From positions 124,001 through 188,000 of the forward strand of contig SMSO01000008.1 in the NCBI GenBank assembly GCA_004764695.1: a stretch of 64,000 nucleotides of DNA, given 5' to 3'. The position numbers were made by a program, and so were the translations under genes. This document shows positions 18,050 to 30,700 of this stretch, piece after piece. Position 1 is the first letter of the stretch. Each line of letters starts with the position of its first letter. The notes beneath the pieces are model-generated. The model was not told the DNA's origin and searched no databases. It worked only from the letters and a program-made list of their open reading frames with translations. The stretch comes from Schizochytrium sp. TIO01. Taxonomy: Eukaryota > Sar > Bigyra > Thraustochytrida > Thraustochytriidae.

Positions 18050-18480
18050 ACAGTGAGGAGAAAGAAAATGCGTGCGGAGAGCGCAGTCGCAACTCTTTGA
18101 GAGAACTTAAACTGGTGAGTGAGTTAAGCTAAAGCGGAGACTAAAGGAGCCTTGCTGGGTGTGAGCGTGGTGAGACTCTGGTGGCTGTGGGTAGCCGGGG
18201 ATATTGGGTATGCTTGGGAAGGTGTGTAGGTTATCTTGTTGCACGGTAGCGTGCACGATAACTCGTTGTGCGATAGCGTGCACGGTAAGAGGAAATCTTT
18301 TATCGGTAAAAGATTTTCGATAAAAGGAAAATTTCTTTTTAACTTTTCTTTTAAGTGAAAAGTAAAAGAAATTGTGGGTTGAAAGTTTTCTCTGTTTTTT
18401 CTTGATATGGAATATGAGGCGAATGCATTCATTAGACAACTTGTATGGAAATAGCCTAGAGGGCCAGGACACTATGTAAA
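18050..18480 (+). repeat. Dispersed repeat, copy 1 (second copy near 23,150-23,545)
   Basis: This stretch aligns by eye with 23,150-23,545: shared blocks include GCAGTCGCAACTCTTT-like, TATTGGGTATG-like, GTAGCGTGCA-like, AAAAGTAAAAGAA and a closing GCGAATGCATTCAT...CCTAGAGGG.CAGGACA block. The two copies are diverged by substitutions and short indels. The closing part encodes, on the minus strand, the end of the P-loop reading frame described next. Confidence 0.65.
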
Positions 18481-18859
18481 ACCTCATACCTCGATCAGAT
18501 ACCGCTTTCTTAGCAATATCCAAGAGACTCACAACGCTGCTCAGATCGTTCTGAGAAAAAACGCGCTGATCCAGCCAGGTAGCAAAGAGAATTGTATTGT
18601 CAGGCACCTAATCAATGGCGTAAGAGGTAATAAGGTGGCCACGAAAGAAAGAAATTTGGAGACCACCAGGAGCAGTCCCTGCAATCGTGCGAGCTCGAAT
18701 ACCGCGCTTGATTGCATAAGTCTTGCCGGCCCCTGAGGGAGCAACGAGAAGGTAAATACCTGCCGGGTCATTCTTCATGCTGTTCTGTACAACTCTATCG
18801 AGAGCCCGTTCAGGAAGAGAAAGGTTTTCAAATTCTAGCAGGTCTGTGTCCTGTTCCAT
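18107..18859 (-). pseudogene. P-loop NTPase relic interrupted by TAG
   Basis: The frame starts MEQDTDLLEFENL at 18859 and has a clear Walker A motif, LLVAPSGAGKTYAIKRG, followed by QISFFRGHLITSY. A TAG at 18608-18610 interrupts it; the same phase then continues with TILFATWLDQRVFS and SLLDIAKKA before decaying into AT-rich low-complexity sequence. Short P-loop ATPases of this sort occur in viral, Crinkler/RHS-type and transposon proteins; I cannot decide which. Because its 3' part belongs to a repeat that recurs at 23.5 kb, it may belong to a repeated host family rather than the provirus. Confidence 0.5.
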
Positions 18860-18905
18860 TTGATTTGCGAGCTCCTCACGCTCTGTATAATCATTGTTAG
18901 AGGAG

Positions 18906-21900
18906 CAAAAGCTAAACTTAGTAATCCAGACAAAAGTCGACCAATGGACAGGCAGTACCTAGATAATCTATATATAGTAATGTGGAGTTTATGGATATTG
19001 CAGAAACCGAATGCGTGCTACAGAAAGTATTATGATACGCATCCTCTATCAAAGTCCACTATGGAGCAACAACAATGTTATTATTACAATATTAATGTTC
19101 CCCTATCAACAAAAGTGATATAAGTCATATAATGGAGTGTCATGCATCTGAGCAAAGTAGTAGCCAAATACTCAGATAAAGAGCAAATTGATCAAAATCA
19201 TGGATTCATTGATCAATCAATTGATGGATTGTATGTTTTGATTTTAAAATGCCCCAGCTGTTAGATATATTCCGAAATTATTGTGAAAAAAATGAAGAAA
19301 AAAATAGCAGTGAATAATCATACATAACTTCTAGAATAATGAATGGAAAAAAAGCACACTCTCTAACATCTTAACACACATCATAATGCACTCGCTTCCC
19401 AGCTTTGGAAATATTCTGACCAATATTTGTGGTGAAGTAGCCATCTATACATACAATCTTTCAAAGTACAACTGTGATAGCTTTTAAAGGCTAGTACGAT
19501 GCTCTCCGCCACTTGATTATCAATTTGTATGTACTTCTCCAAGTAAATGAATGATAACATGTTAATATGCTTACACCCAATACCATTACAACACATGTCC
19601 ACTGATTCCTTGCAATTCTAAGAGGGTTTAAAGATATAATGTGTGCATAAATTAATTTACCTTGCTTAATGCTTCAATCTATTAACTGAATATTAATGTA
19701 AAATATCATAAAAAATTATATAAACTATAAAATATATATTATTTTTATAAAAATAAATAATATTATCATTTTAAACATAAAATGTGTAATAATTTATTAT
19801 ATATTAAATAATTAATATATTTTGTTATATTTAATCTATAATATACTTTATTTTGAGAATTAATCGTAGACTTTGATTGGTTTACAATTTAAATTCTACA
19901 GAAAGAAATGCAGGTGGGTTGGGTTGGGTATATTTCGGAATAGCTTGGGGTAGCCGAATGAGTTGGCACAGCTTACTAAGCTAATGATTAATAAATATAA
20001 TAAATAAACAATCTATTGAGTAATGTACATTTTTACAAGTTTCCTTCTGGTCGGGAAGAAATTAATGATTGTACATATTTATTTAATAATATTATATAAA
20101 TAACAATCTGCCACATGGATATGTATGTATGTACTTAAAAGTGTAAGGAGACATTCAACGGCTTAGGCTACTACTTAGTAACTAGTAACATACTGTTGAA
20201 CAACACATGCAATATTATATAATACAATAAGCAAGCCCCAAGACTTTCTACAATCTAGTAGGTAAGATCATGATGGATGCATCATGCTTATTTATTTGTG
20301 TGTATGTCCAAAAAAAGGAGAAGAGAAGATGCCCTTTGAAACAAACAGCTACTATATAATATATAATATATAATATAGTAGTTAGTATAAAGTCTAAACT
20401 TATAGTATATTCAACAAATCAATCCTCTTGAGTTCACAGCTGTGGACATCTTAGTAACCTATCATTGACATTTAATGTCCAAGGCAACTAACTACCCAAA
20501 TTTGACCAACCTTTTTCTACCGTTGTTAAGTTTGATGAACCTAGCTAGGATGATAGAGTTTTGTAAAAACGATTATAGTTAATCTGATTAAGTAGCATTA
20601 CCTATACAAATATCTCCTTATTCTAGCAAGCTAGCTACTAACATGGCATACATGACCGGTAGAGCGGTGATGCGTCGATGCAAAATCTATACTATTAGCA
20701 TAACTGTGAGATATAAAAACCTACATTCAAGAATTCAGCATAAAAATCAATAAACAAAGAGACTCCTTCAAGATGAAACCAGATTAGAGTAAAAGTGTAA
20801 AGCGAAAGGCTTTTTGATAGCAACTTTTCTGCTGGTAAAGATTAAAATTTAAAGAAAGAAAAAGAGTTGTGTATGTGGAAGAAGTGGGCCATTCTAGAAA
20901 CTCTCAGACGAAGGAAGAGAAATGTTGATTCTGAAGAAGTCAATTTAACAGGAGGATCTAAATTGCAAGGAAGATGTATCTAACTATTAAGTGATCAAAA
21001 CAATCAAACAGATTAAAGAAATCGATAACATCGGACCTATAATTAAGAATTTCCAGCCAAAAGGAGGTAATGAGACGTGGTTATGATTACTTAGAGGTAT
21101 TTGGGGAAATGTCTTAGATGGTAGTAGTTAGTTAGTGTTATGGCTAGGGTTGTCTTGTTGAATGTACTTGATAGATTCAAGTGCTTCTGGTCGCTTTGGG
21201 ATTTCGGGCCTGCCTGCAGGTTTTGCTTTGCAGACTCTTCTCGATGCTTGCTTGGTTCCCTTCATTCCCTGATTGATTCCAGCGTAGTGTTGTACATCGC
21301 CCATCATGCCATCATGACACTTTTGTCCTGGTTTCGTCAGATAGGGGCTCCTCTTAACCTTGCGAAGTCATGTCGCAGAGATGTATTTGAATTCCTTCTC
21401 AGTAGGAGGAAACTAAATTAAATTATTTCATTACAACCAGTGGCTAAACCTATCCTGTAAAAACTAAGAAACAATGGTAGCGTCCCAGTGTAATAGAAGC
21501 TACTATTACAGCTACAGAAGGATACCAAGCCACTGCCCAGTGACATTGAATCTGTCAAGAAAAAAAACGTCTGGTCAGTAAGAAAAACATAGCGAAAACG
21601 AGGAGGGGGACTAGTTGAAAACGATGCTCTGTTGCTTTTGAAGATCGCTGAAAGGGCAACACAATAGAAAAGAAAACCAAAAACAACAAGGACAGTGCGG
21701 TCGATTGCCTACCTATAAATGATATTAGAAGAGCTTAGATCAGGTGGCGCCAACGCCGACAGAACATATTCGATAGAAAAGAAGAATAAATCAATACACA
21801 AGTAAATACTAGGCTATTTATATTTATTAAAAGGTTGCCTTATGAATGTATCTATTTTATATTTTATGTATACAAACAAACAAACAAACAAACAAACAAA

Positions 21901-22680
21901 CAAACAAACAAACAATAATAAATAGGCTCATAAGTTCATTTATTTGCATAGGGTAATTAATGGAACGCCAAATAAGCCCATACACTTCATATCAGGAAAA
22001 AAGAAAAGAAGACTTTCACTTCTTTCAAGTTAAAAAATCTTTTTAATGAAAGGTGTTAAAATTATTTTAATTCTTCTAACTGCATTGAAGATATTTCCTC
22101 AATTTTATGCATTATTATATTGATGAGGAAGTCGCACGCCTTTCGGTGAGAAGTATCTCCACAAATCATACACCCCCAATACACCAGCGATACTATCGCT
22201 CGAAGTCTGACTCCGACCTCTTAGTCTACATATAGCTTTCCTTACTTCCTCAAATTTTTGAAAGAGCTGCCTGCAACTATGCCTCGCGAATGCAGAGTCT
22301 CTCATAAATTCATAAGGTGGCCATCCTGACCTCCTTCTACCTTGCGACTAACTTTTCAATCGGCCCAGGGATACGGTAAAGTACCACTTACTTATGGTAC
22401 TTTTTAATGTCAGCTATGACTAGAGAAATCACAGTTGTGACGAGAGCACTGGAAACTAGGAGTGAGAAGGAAAAGTCATTGTAGAGGCAAGAAGGTCATG
22501 CGAATAGAGGTTGAAGAGGGCGAGAGTTATGGAAAGATAGTTGATACAGGACAAAAACACTATTAGGTAGCGAGAAGTGATTATAGGTACAGCCTTTTCA
22601 TAACCCTTCTCAATAGAAACGAAGGAACGAAAATTGAGATAGCCACCCTATAGATGCTATGGGTGGAATTCAACAAAGGT
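18906..22680. other. AT-rich gene-free stretch
   Basis: No convincing gene on either strand; open frames are short, hydrophobic or low in complexity. Contains an AATA/TATA-rich core at 19.68-19.88 kb, a TATAA-type microsatellite near 20.35 kb, and a 93-codon frame at 21,140-21,421 without gene-like features. Confidence 0.6.
21872..21914 (+). repeat. (CAAA)n microsatellite
   Basis: About ten perfect CAAA units in an AT-rich gene-free region. Confidence 0.9.
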
Positions 22681-22810
22681 GTTAAATTGAATACTAGATT
22701 ATGCTCAGAAGCTCAACTAACATAGTCAGATAGGTATTTGAGAAGCTATGGAATTCAAGACCATATTAAACTCAACGTGGATAGTAAGATTCTAATTGAA
22801 GGAAAACCTG

Positions 22811-24757
22811 AAGAACATATTGCTAGAGTTCTTAGCGTCCTGTTGTAAGCTCTCAAGGGTCTTTGGCTTACTTAGGATCAGGTCTAGACAATAAGATGCG
22901 TGGTTGTGCATTCAAGATAGACGAGAAGTAAACGTTGGCATGCACGTTCACTGGGCATAATTACAGTGAAATCTGAATTGATGGTGGAAGATGTCGGGGG
23001 ATAATTTAGATAGGGAACCGGGGAGTACTAGGTATTGATTAGCGGTCATCAGACACGCCTTTTAATACCTGTGAGAGCCCTGGTTAATCGAACAATTAGG
23101 TTCAGGCATAAAGGAGTCCCTGAGGGAAGACTAGCCCAGAAAATGGACAGAGACAATGCATACGCGGGGCGTAGTCGCAGCTCTTTTAGAAAACCAAGCT
23201 CCTGTGAGTAAGTTTAGCTAAGTGTAGGCTAAGAAGTTGTGGTTCGACTGGTCGAGACTACTTGGGTGATTTTGGGTATGTTTTGATTGTGGAACTTGTT
23301 CTTCTATTAAAGGTGTACGATTTTCTTATTGGCAAGGTAGCATGCAAGATAGGAGGAAATGCTTTGCCAAAAAAGAGTTTCGCTAAAAGTGTTTTCTTTT
23401 ATCTTTGCGTTTCATGGAAAAGTAAAAGAAGCATTTACTTGAAAGAAGTAAAAGCTTTCTTTTTCTTTTTTTCATGAAATGAGATGTTGGGCGAATACAT
23501 TCATAAGGCAACTTGTACAGAAATACCCTAGAGGGGCAGGACAGAGCCATTAACAGAAGAATAAAGCTAGCCTAGCCTCCTTACTTATATCTAGCATTGA
23601 CCAAGTCTGTCTTAGTATCTTAATTACAATATAAATCAGTCTGCGTCAGTATTGAATAATTCCAAGAACAGCAGATCGCTAAAAATTAAAGAGGTCTTCT
23701 TAAACCTTTCTAGGCATTGTGCTGGTCCTCGTTGCTCCATCTTCATAGTCTAACTAGAATCAATGTTCAGAGGCTGTGTACACGTACTTTGTATTATTCT
23801 GGTCCCAGAGTTCATGACAGTATTGACATTTGCCTTACTATCCTCAGAAGATTGAGTACCAAGGTTGTTTACTGCATTTGGTCTACATCAAGCTTTGATT
23901 TCAGTAGTAACACATGTATAAATTTGCTGAGGTCTCCAATCAAAGGAACTAGTGGACAATACATTGCTAGAGTTTCTGGCGTCCCTTTGTGAAACCCTCG
24001 TAGACATGGGTCTTACAATAGAGCAAAAGTAGGCAGCCAGAGTCAAGAATCAAAAGCGTGACTGCACATGTCCTACATCCAAGTATGGTGTAACTTGAAT
24101 CGATAGTGAAAGATGTTGAATTAACCTGACCCCATCAATTATCTCTAATGCCTTTCAAGAATGTCTTTTAGCTTCCTTAAATACTAGATGAGTTCATCTG
24201 CCCTGAAATTCATTCTCCAGGACAGCAGTTCGCTAACTCTTAAATCAACCTTCTTAAATCCTTCATCAAGATCCTTGCCTTCATCTCTACAGTCAACCTC
24301 AAGCTGACCAGAATCATCTTTTAGCAACATCCCACAGTCTAAGGTGCTACTTTCCCTAAATATGGCGACGAGGTACTTTCGGGCAAATGTAAAAGAGCTC
24401 TGTCAAAAAATAAACAAGAGTGACAAAGCTGTGACCCTACTTATATTTGAATGACCACTTATTCCGATATTGATCAAGTGATGATTTTGATAGTCTTCAT
24501 TGTTGCTGTTGATCTACGTGTTAAGGTTTTGGTATCATCAGAGCTCGAACGGTAACCAAACAGCAAAAAATTAAAAGCTGGGAGAGTATTGGAGAAGATA
24601 GTTTTCACTTAGGCTTTTAGGTAAGAGGTCTGGTGCCCTTGGGATCTTCTCAAATTCTTGTCGACCAACTATAACTTCATTTAAGCCCTTCCTGAAAATA
24701 TTAAATAAAGAATTATGTGAAAAAGACATTGCTAGAGTTCTTGGTATAGCATTGTAA
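22811..24757 (+). repeat. Three decayed copies of a short coding relic
   Basis: A block close to ACATTGCTAGAGTTCTTGG followed by a stop codon occurs at 22,811-22,848, 23,957-23,990 and 24,724-24,757, always on the plus strand. In each case the local frame reads a variant of the peptide HIARVLGVPL and then a stop. Upstream similarity is weak but visible between the second and third copies. These look like 3' ends of a repeated, decayed gene family; its identity is unknown. Confidence 0.5.
23150..23545 (+). repeat. Dispersed repeat, copy 2 of the 18.05-18.48 kb segment
   Basis: Diverged copy of the segment at 18,050-18,480. Both end with a block reading GCGAATrCATTCATwAGrCAAC and a shared CCTAGAGGG.CAGGACA tail. 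On the minus strand this part still encodes the peptide ending of the P-loop relic (YKL..ECIR), so the repeat includes the 3' end of that gene. Confidence 0.6.
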
Positions 24758-24759
24758 GT

Positions 24760-27700
24760 GACCAATATTTATTTTTAAAGAAGACTTGAATAACTAGATA
24801 GGAAACCAAAAACTAAGGAAGTCAGGATGACAAATCCCCTGGCATCTATAAAAGAAAGAGAATAGGAGAAACCTAACTTATGGTGAAAAAGAAGAAGAGA
24901 TAATGACATAACCTTCTCAACTCTCTATATAAATAAGATGTCTGTCATAGTGTTAACGAATTCAATATGAATCCCTCCACGTTGCATCAATCCTTATGTC
25001 AGTAGATCGCCAACTTAAAAAGCCTAAGCTCACAAAATCTCATTAAACCACCCAAGCAACCTCCCTACATTTTGCCAGTCAGTCTGTAGTTAAGTAGGTG
25101 GCAGTTCCTCGTAAGACTAAAACAGCTTGATTTGAACTTAGAAAATATAGTGAGGTTTATTTATTTCGTTCATTCAACCTGAAAGTGGTCTAAGCCATCT
25201 TAGTTCATGAGGTGGATACACGTCATATCTTTTGTACGGAGGAGGAAAACTCCACAGCTAGAGTTTTGCCTTACTTCTTTCTTTTGGTGACCTCCATTAT
25301 TTGGATGCTGTTCTGGCCCTTTAGGATATTTCAATCAACTAGCAACAATGCCTCCATATTTTCATAGAAGCTACTACATACTGCTGAAACTCATGGTACA
25401 ATTAGGTAGAGGCTGACTTCTCAAACAAAGGTAAGCTACTTGGGTACTTTGCAGACTTAAACTTTCAAGTCCTGAAAGGTGACTCTGGTCAGCTAGAGGT
25501 TAAGTATGAAGATGAAGGGAAGAGGCATCATAAAATTTGTTTTAAGATGTAGCGGTTTACTATCCTCGAAATCAGATTCCAAGGTAGACTGATTCATATC
25601 ATGATTATGAGACTCGTACGTGCTAGACATAATTGACAAGGCTAGGTTAACTCGTCTCTGTAATCATCAACTCAGATTCCGCCATACTTGGTTTCAGAGA
25701 ATGCGTATGTATGTACACTATTGGTTTGTGGCTTTACAATCATGCAAGCTTGGTTGACTAGTTCGATTCCTATGTAAGTCCTAAAGCCTTGGGTCTTACA
25801 ACAATAAAATGTCTAGAAAGAAGTCTAGCAATGTCTCATCCACTAGTTTTCGATTGGAGATCTCAGTCTCAAGTTAGCTGTCAGCTGGCCTAGTCTGTGA
25901 ATCTCATAGTGAAGGTATCCATATCAGATTAGTAGACTAAACTAGATATAAACTATATTATGTACGGCTGCAAAGATCAACTTATCTATTTCCCAAGTCA
26001 CCAGTTGTCCTCGGCCCTATAGGCTATTTCTATACAAATTACCTAACAAATGCATTTGCCTTATATTTCACATCAAAACAGAGAAAATTTTACTGTTCCA
26101 CTATTAAAAAAATAAAAATTAAACGAAAGTTAAAGTGTTATCGTGCACACTCTTGCGCAATATGAAAAGCACGTACACCTTAAAAAGAAGAACAAGAAGA
26201 AGCTGCGCATGTAAGCATACCCCGATCAATTACATTTTTGCAGCAAAGCAACTGACTAATACTATTTAAAGAGAGAGAAGCAATTCCACAGTAGCATAAG
26301 ATCTATATACTGTTTACTTGAAACGTATTGTAGGGATCTTTGCAAGGAAAACTAGCATTATGTCATAGGGAAATGCTTGGGAGGCAAGGGGGATGTATGG
26401 AGGTCGTCATCTCTAGAGCTTGACGACAAAGGGTCAACTTCAAGATGCCCCCAAAGGGAAATGCCTGATTTGATAGGACACTTAGTATTATTCAAGGCAA
26501 AATCCATGACAGATCAACACGGCTCAGAAGTGTACCATTTTAGCTTTCCAATGCACAAAGGCCCACCAACCCAAGAAATTAAAGCACCTGTCATAGAATA
26601 ACAGCTATTAGACGTCCAGGTAGACGCTTTTACTAACTTAGCACCATAGTAGACGTCATCTAGGGTTGTTCTCGCACGATGAACCAACCAATATTGATAT
26701 GCACAATACATGCTATTATTCAATACATGTTATTGTCTAGCTTGACGGATTTCTTTCACTTGGTGTTCATTATTTAGGAGCACAGATCGCAAACAAGAAG
26801 TAAGTATCGACACTTCGACTGACTTTTTCATGATTTTAATCCACATTCGTCACTTATTACTTGTCCATACCTTCTCTAAAAGGCCTCTTACTTGACAGCC
26901 ACTAAGGCCTGAAAGTGTTTTCACACGGTGCATTCATATGCCATAGCGCTGGAACGTACTCTCTGTTTAATTCTGTCCAACTTTGCAAAATATAGCCTAC
27001 TATAGTCTAATAAGGCATGCTACTGCTTATTATTATTATCAATGCTCTTTACCTTTGCTTTGTTTAAGCGCCCAGGCCCTCTAGCTCACGCTCATATGAT
27101 TTCCTTCAATCAATACCGGATTAATCTCTAGATCATTGGAGTGTGAATTTTCACTTAGCGTAGCATCGTTGTTTAAAAATTAAATAAAGATTGTCTTCAT
27201 GTTTACATGAGCTTCTGCTCCTCTTTAAAGCAGTAGAGCAGATATTGCTACTTGAATTTTATTATTATTATTATTTAGCAGAAGCTTGTTGTACTTGAGC
27301 CATAGTCCCATTCAAAGCGCACACACTAAGCGGATCTACAATCCGAAAGCTCTGAGCCATTCAGGGACAGTTTTTTCTTTTTGTTCAATTCAGTCAAGTA
27401 TGCAATGTAGAGACCTTTGATGGATTGTATTAACCAGAGAATCAAATCGTTTTCCGTTTTCGATTACCCAAATAACATCCTATACCTGTCGAGCCATGTT
27501 TATGCCTTCAGTTCTGATGAAGTACATCATGGTTATCAAACAAATTCTGGCAATATTGCAGCTATGAAGGCAATGCATTTTTGCTTATGTTTTAGTTTTA
27601 ATGGAGCTACCGCTATGCGCACTGTATATGTATTGTACCACCAATAAACATTAAACAATGTTGAATTTTATTTAAGCCAAGAATAGAACAAGTCTCCGAT

Positions 27701-30700
27701 AGGAGCTACTAAAGTTTACGCAGAGTTTCACAGCTCTCGCAACAATACAATAGTTGCTTCAACACAGAGTCTGGAATAAATCGAGTTTCCACAAAGAGGA
27801 GAAATAAGCCTTCCGACTGATTTCTCGGTATAGTGTTCTATATCGGCAAAGTAGTTATGGATTTTAGAGATCAGAAAGTTGGGAAGCACAAGAAATTTAC
27901 TCTGCCTAGAATTAGTCAAGAGTAGAAAGGTTTCAATCCAATTTTAAAAGATCTAGTACTGAGCGAGAAAACGGGAACAACACTAGGTCAAGATTTCGAG
28001 AGGCTAAGAAGAATGCCTTTTGTTAGCCATCATACGAATACATTAAGTAATGAAGGGACCGAAGCAAGCTACAAGATGAGTTTGCAAGGAAATGTGACAA
28101 CAGATTCGAATCACATATCAAACCGTAAGCATAACAGCCAAAAACATTTCTTTGATACCCTCTAAGCAACATATACGACAGTACGTCCGAATTATGTTTG
28201 GCGCGTATTTGAAAGACTTACCGCTGCTACAGAGAGACTAAAAATAGGTAGGCAGATGCATGCAAGAAATCTAGCATCAAATCTTTCGGGGTCTGTTTCG
28301 AAGAGCTCGTTTCCAGATCTGATAAGTCTGAGTCCTTTGCTTGCAATCACCCAGCCGCGGCGTCACAATATACAAGATGAAATTTTGGTTTTCTTCGAAT
28401 AGGGAAATGCTTTTCCTTCCGCCTACTTTGAGATACCTGTATCAGAGGAAAAGGTAGTAGGTATTAGTAGGTACTTAGTACATCTGCAGTTCATAATGTT
28501 TTGGTCACCTGCTCCGTGCTGCAACGTATTTTGTTCTGTATTAGTTTGAACTTTTGAGTGACCAGCTATTGAGTTATTGGGTTCTACAGAGGGTCCAAAA
28601 GAACTTTCATAAAATGTTGATAGAGGATAACTTAATCTTACTTGCCAGAGATTATACTCTATCCTTTCAAGTATAGATAGGTAAAACCTCAAGGCCGCTA
28701 TGAAATGGAAGTAGTATATACCTACCAGTACTTACTATCTGCCTGGTTCATTCGTTTCCGCCAGCGTTGCGTTTTTATTCCAGTGCAAAGATTGATTATA
28801 GTAGGCCTCTGACTAGTGACAGCGAGGTCAAAACGTCGTGTAGGTGCAAAGATTGATTATAGTAGGCCTCTGACTAGTGACAGCGAGGTCAAAACGTCGT
28901 GTAGGTATCTACCCTGGTCGAAGTAGGTTGTAAGCGTACAAGCGACATGCTACAATACTCGAACAATGGATGATCAGAATTGTAGCACCCTCACCTTTAA
29001 ATTGAGTGAGTACAAAATAAGAGAGAGCCTCCCAAGTTTATAACTAGTGATCTAAGTAATAGCAATAGGGACTGTAGTAAGGGATGCTATAGCTTTGTCG
29101 GTCGCACTGCCACCTGCTGCAAAAAAATCAGAAATAAGTTTCTATCATAACTCTAGAAGCATCTCCATCAAAGCAGAATCACAAATGCATCTCCAAAGGA
29201 AAATGGTTTCAAGCTCCTTCATTTTTTTCTGATTTTCATAACCATCATGATGGTGGTATCCTTTTCTTCGCAATTTGTAGCATTAACTATCTCCAAGAGA
29301 AGGGAGAATCATATTCTGATTGTTGTCATACCCCCTTCCAAATACGAGAGCTAGTAGTAGATATTTGGTTCTCGTTGGTGCCACAAATTTTACCATGATA
29401 GTAGTGACAAAGGGTAAAATTGCTTGGGTAACAGAGTTTGCTCAAAGACACTTTTTGATAGACCAACCATAATAGTCATAGCTGCAGCTACTATTGAAAC
29501 CGAATATCCTAGGTGGAGCTCATTAAATCAACTGCTAGCCCTCTTCATGGTGGATCCTAGCATCACCAACCTAAAAAGCTTTCTTTCCTTAATTCGAAAT
29601 TTTACTCCGAAATAAACTGCTAATCCAGATTATGTATCTAGCACACTAGAATTGTTATTTGGGGTGTTATTGTTTTTGATTTTTTTAAATAATATGAAGA
29701 AGTAATTTTATTACATTTAGCTACTAATGATACTGCTACTGCAAAAAATAGTAATGCAATTAAGGTAAAATGAAATTAAACATAATTAATTAATTTAAAA
29801 TGAAGCTTATTTTAAAGTGTAAAAATTCACTTTAAAAAAGGAGAGAAACTGTTTTAACACTTTTATGTTAGAAGAGTTCGACATGCCGGAAACGGATGCG
29901 GAGTTTGCACACTAGTATTCTAGGTCTGTTGGTTTTTGCAAAAGTAGCATGCTCTCTCTTGCTGATGGATGGTGGCACGGCAGCAAAGGAGATCTTCGCG
30001 ATCCAGATAGTGAACACTTTATTCTCAGCATGGATCGTCTGCCAAAATGTCGTTTGATAGTGCTGGAGTGTTTATAATTCATAATTTTTTTTAAATTTGT
30101 GGCCTTGTTAGTAAAAGGTAAAAGTATTCGCTTTGCATTGGTCATTATGCTTTTCCTTATTTGGGGCACTATGAGTTCTCTTAGGAAGCTAGCTAGTTAC
30201 AAAGGATGCCGGCAACATTTCTCATTTGATTTTTTAGAAATGCTACCTAGCAGCAACAGCGGCTCCAAGGGCGCAATTGATATTTTGTTCAATCTTTCAA
30301 ATTGGTCTAGGTGCAACAAAATTGTTGCACAGGCGGGAGTGGATTAAAAACAACTTTGGTAAGCTGGTGTTTGTTTTTCGATCTGTGGTTTAGATGCAAG
30401 GGCCCAGTGACCCCTCTAGAATTGCGAAGCAGTCACGCGAGTGGGGCCGGCTTCAAGTCTTCGGCGCTACATTATGCGAAAAAATAGGAGAGGCATTCTA
30501 AAGTGAAAGCCACGTACAGATGAGTGAGGGCAAGTTGAAGTTTTTAGCCGAGTAAAAGAATTGCTCGGGACTCGAAGCAATTTTATAGCTATAATGAGCA
30601 ATTCTTTCAGTTTAGTTGATAGTAGCAAACCATCAAGGAGAATTGTGTTGCACCACTGCTACTCTATATATTGCAGATTGTATGCACTAATTCGGAGTTT

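Noticed and set aside
25740-25800. tRNA-like T-arm (GTTCGATTCC)
   Set aside because: No acceptor stem, D-arm or anticodon arm can be formed around it.
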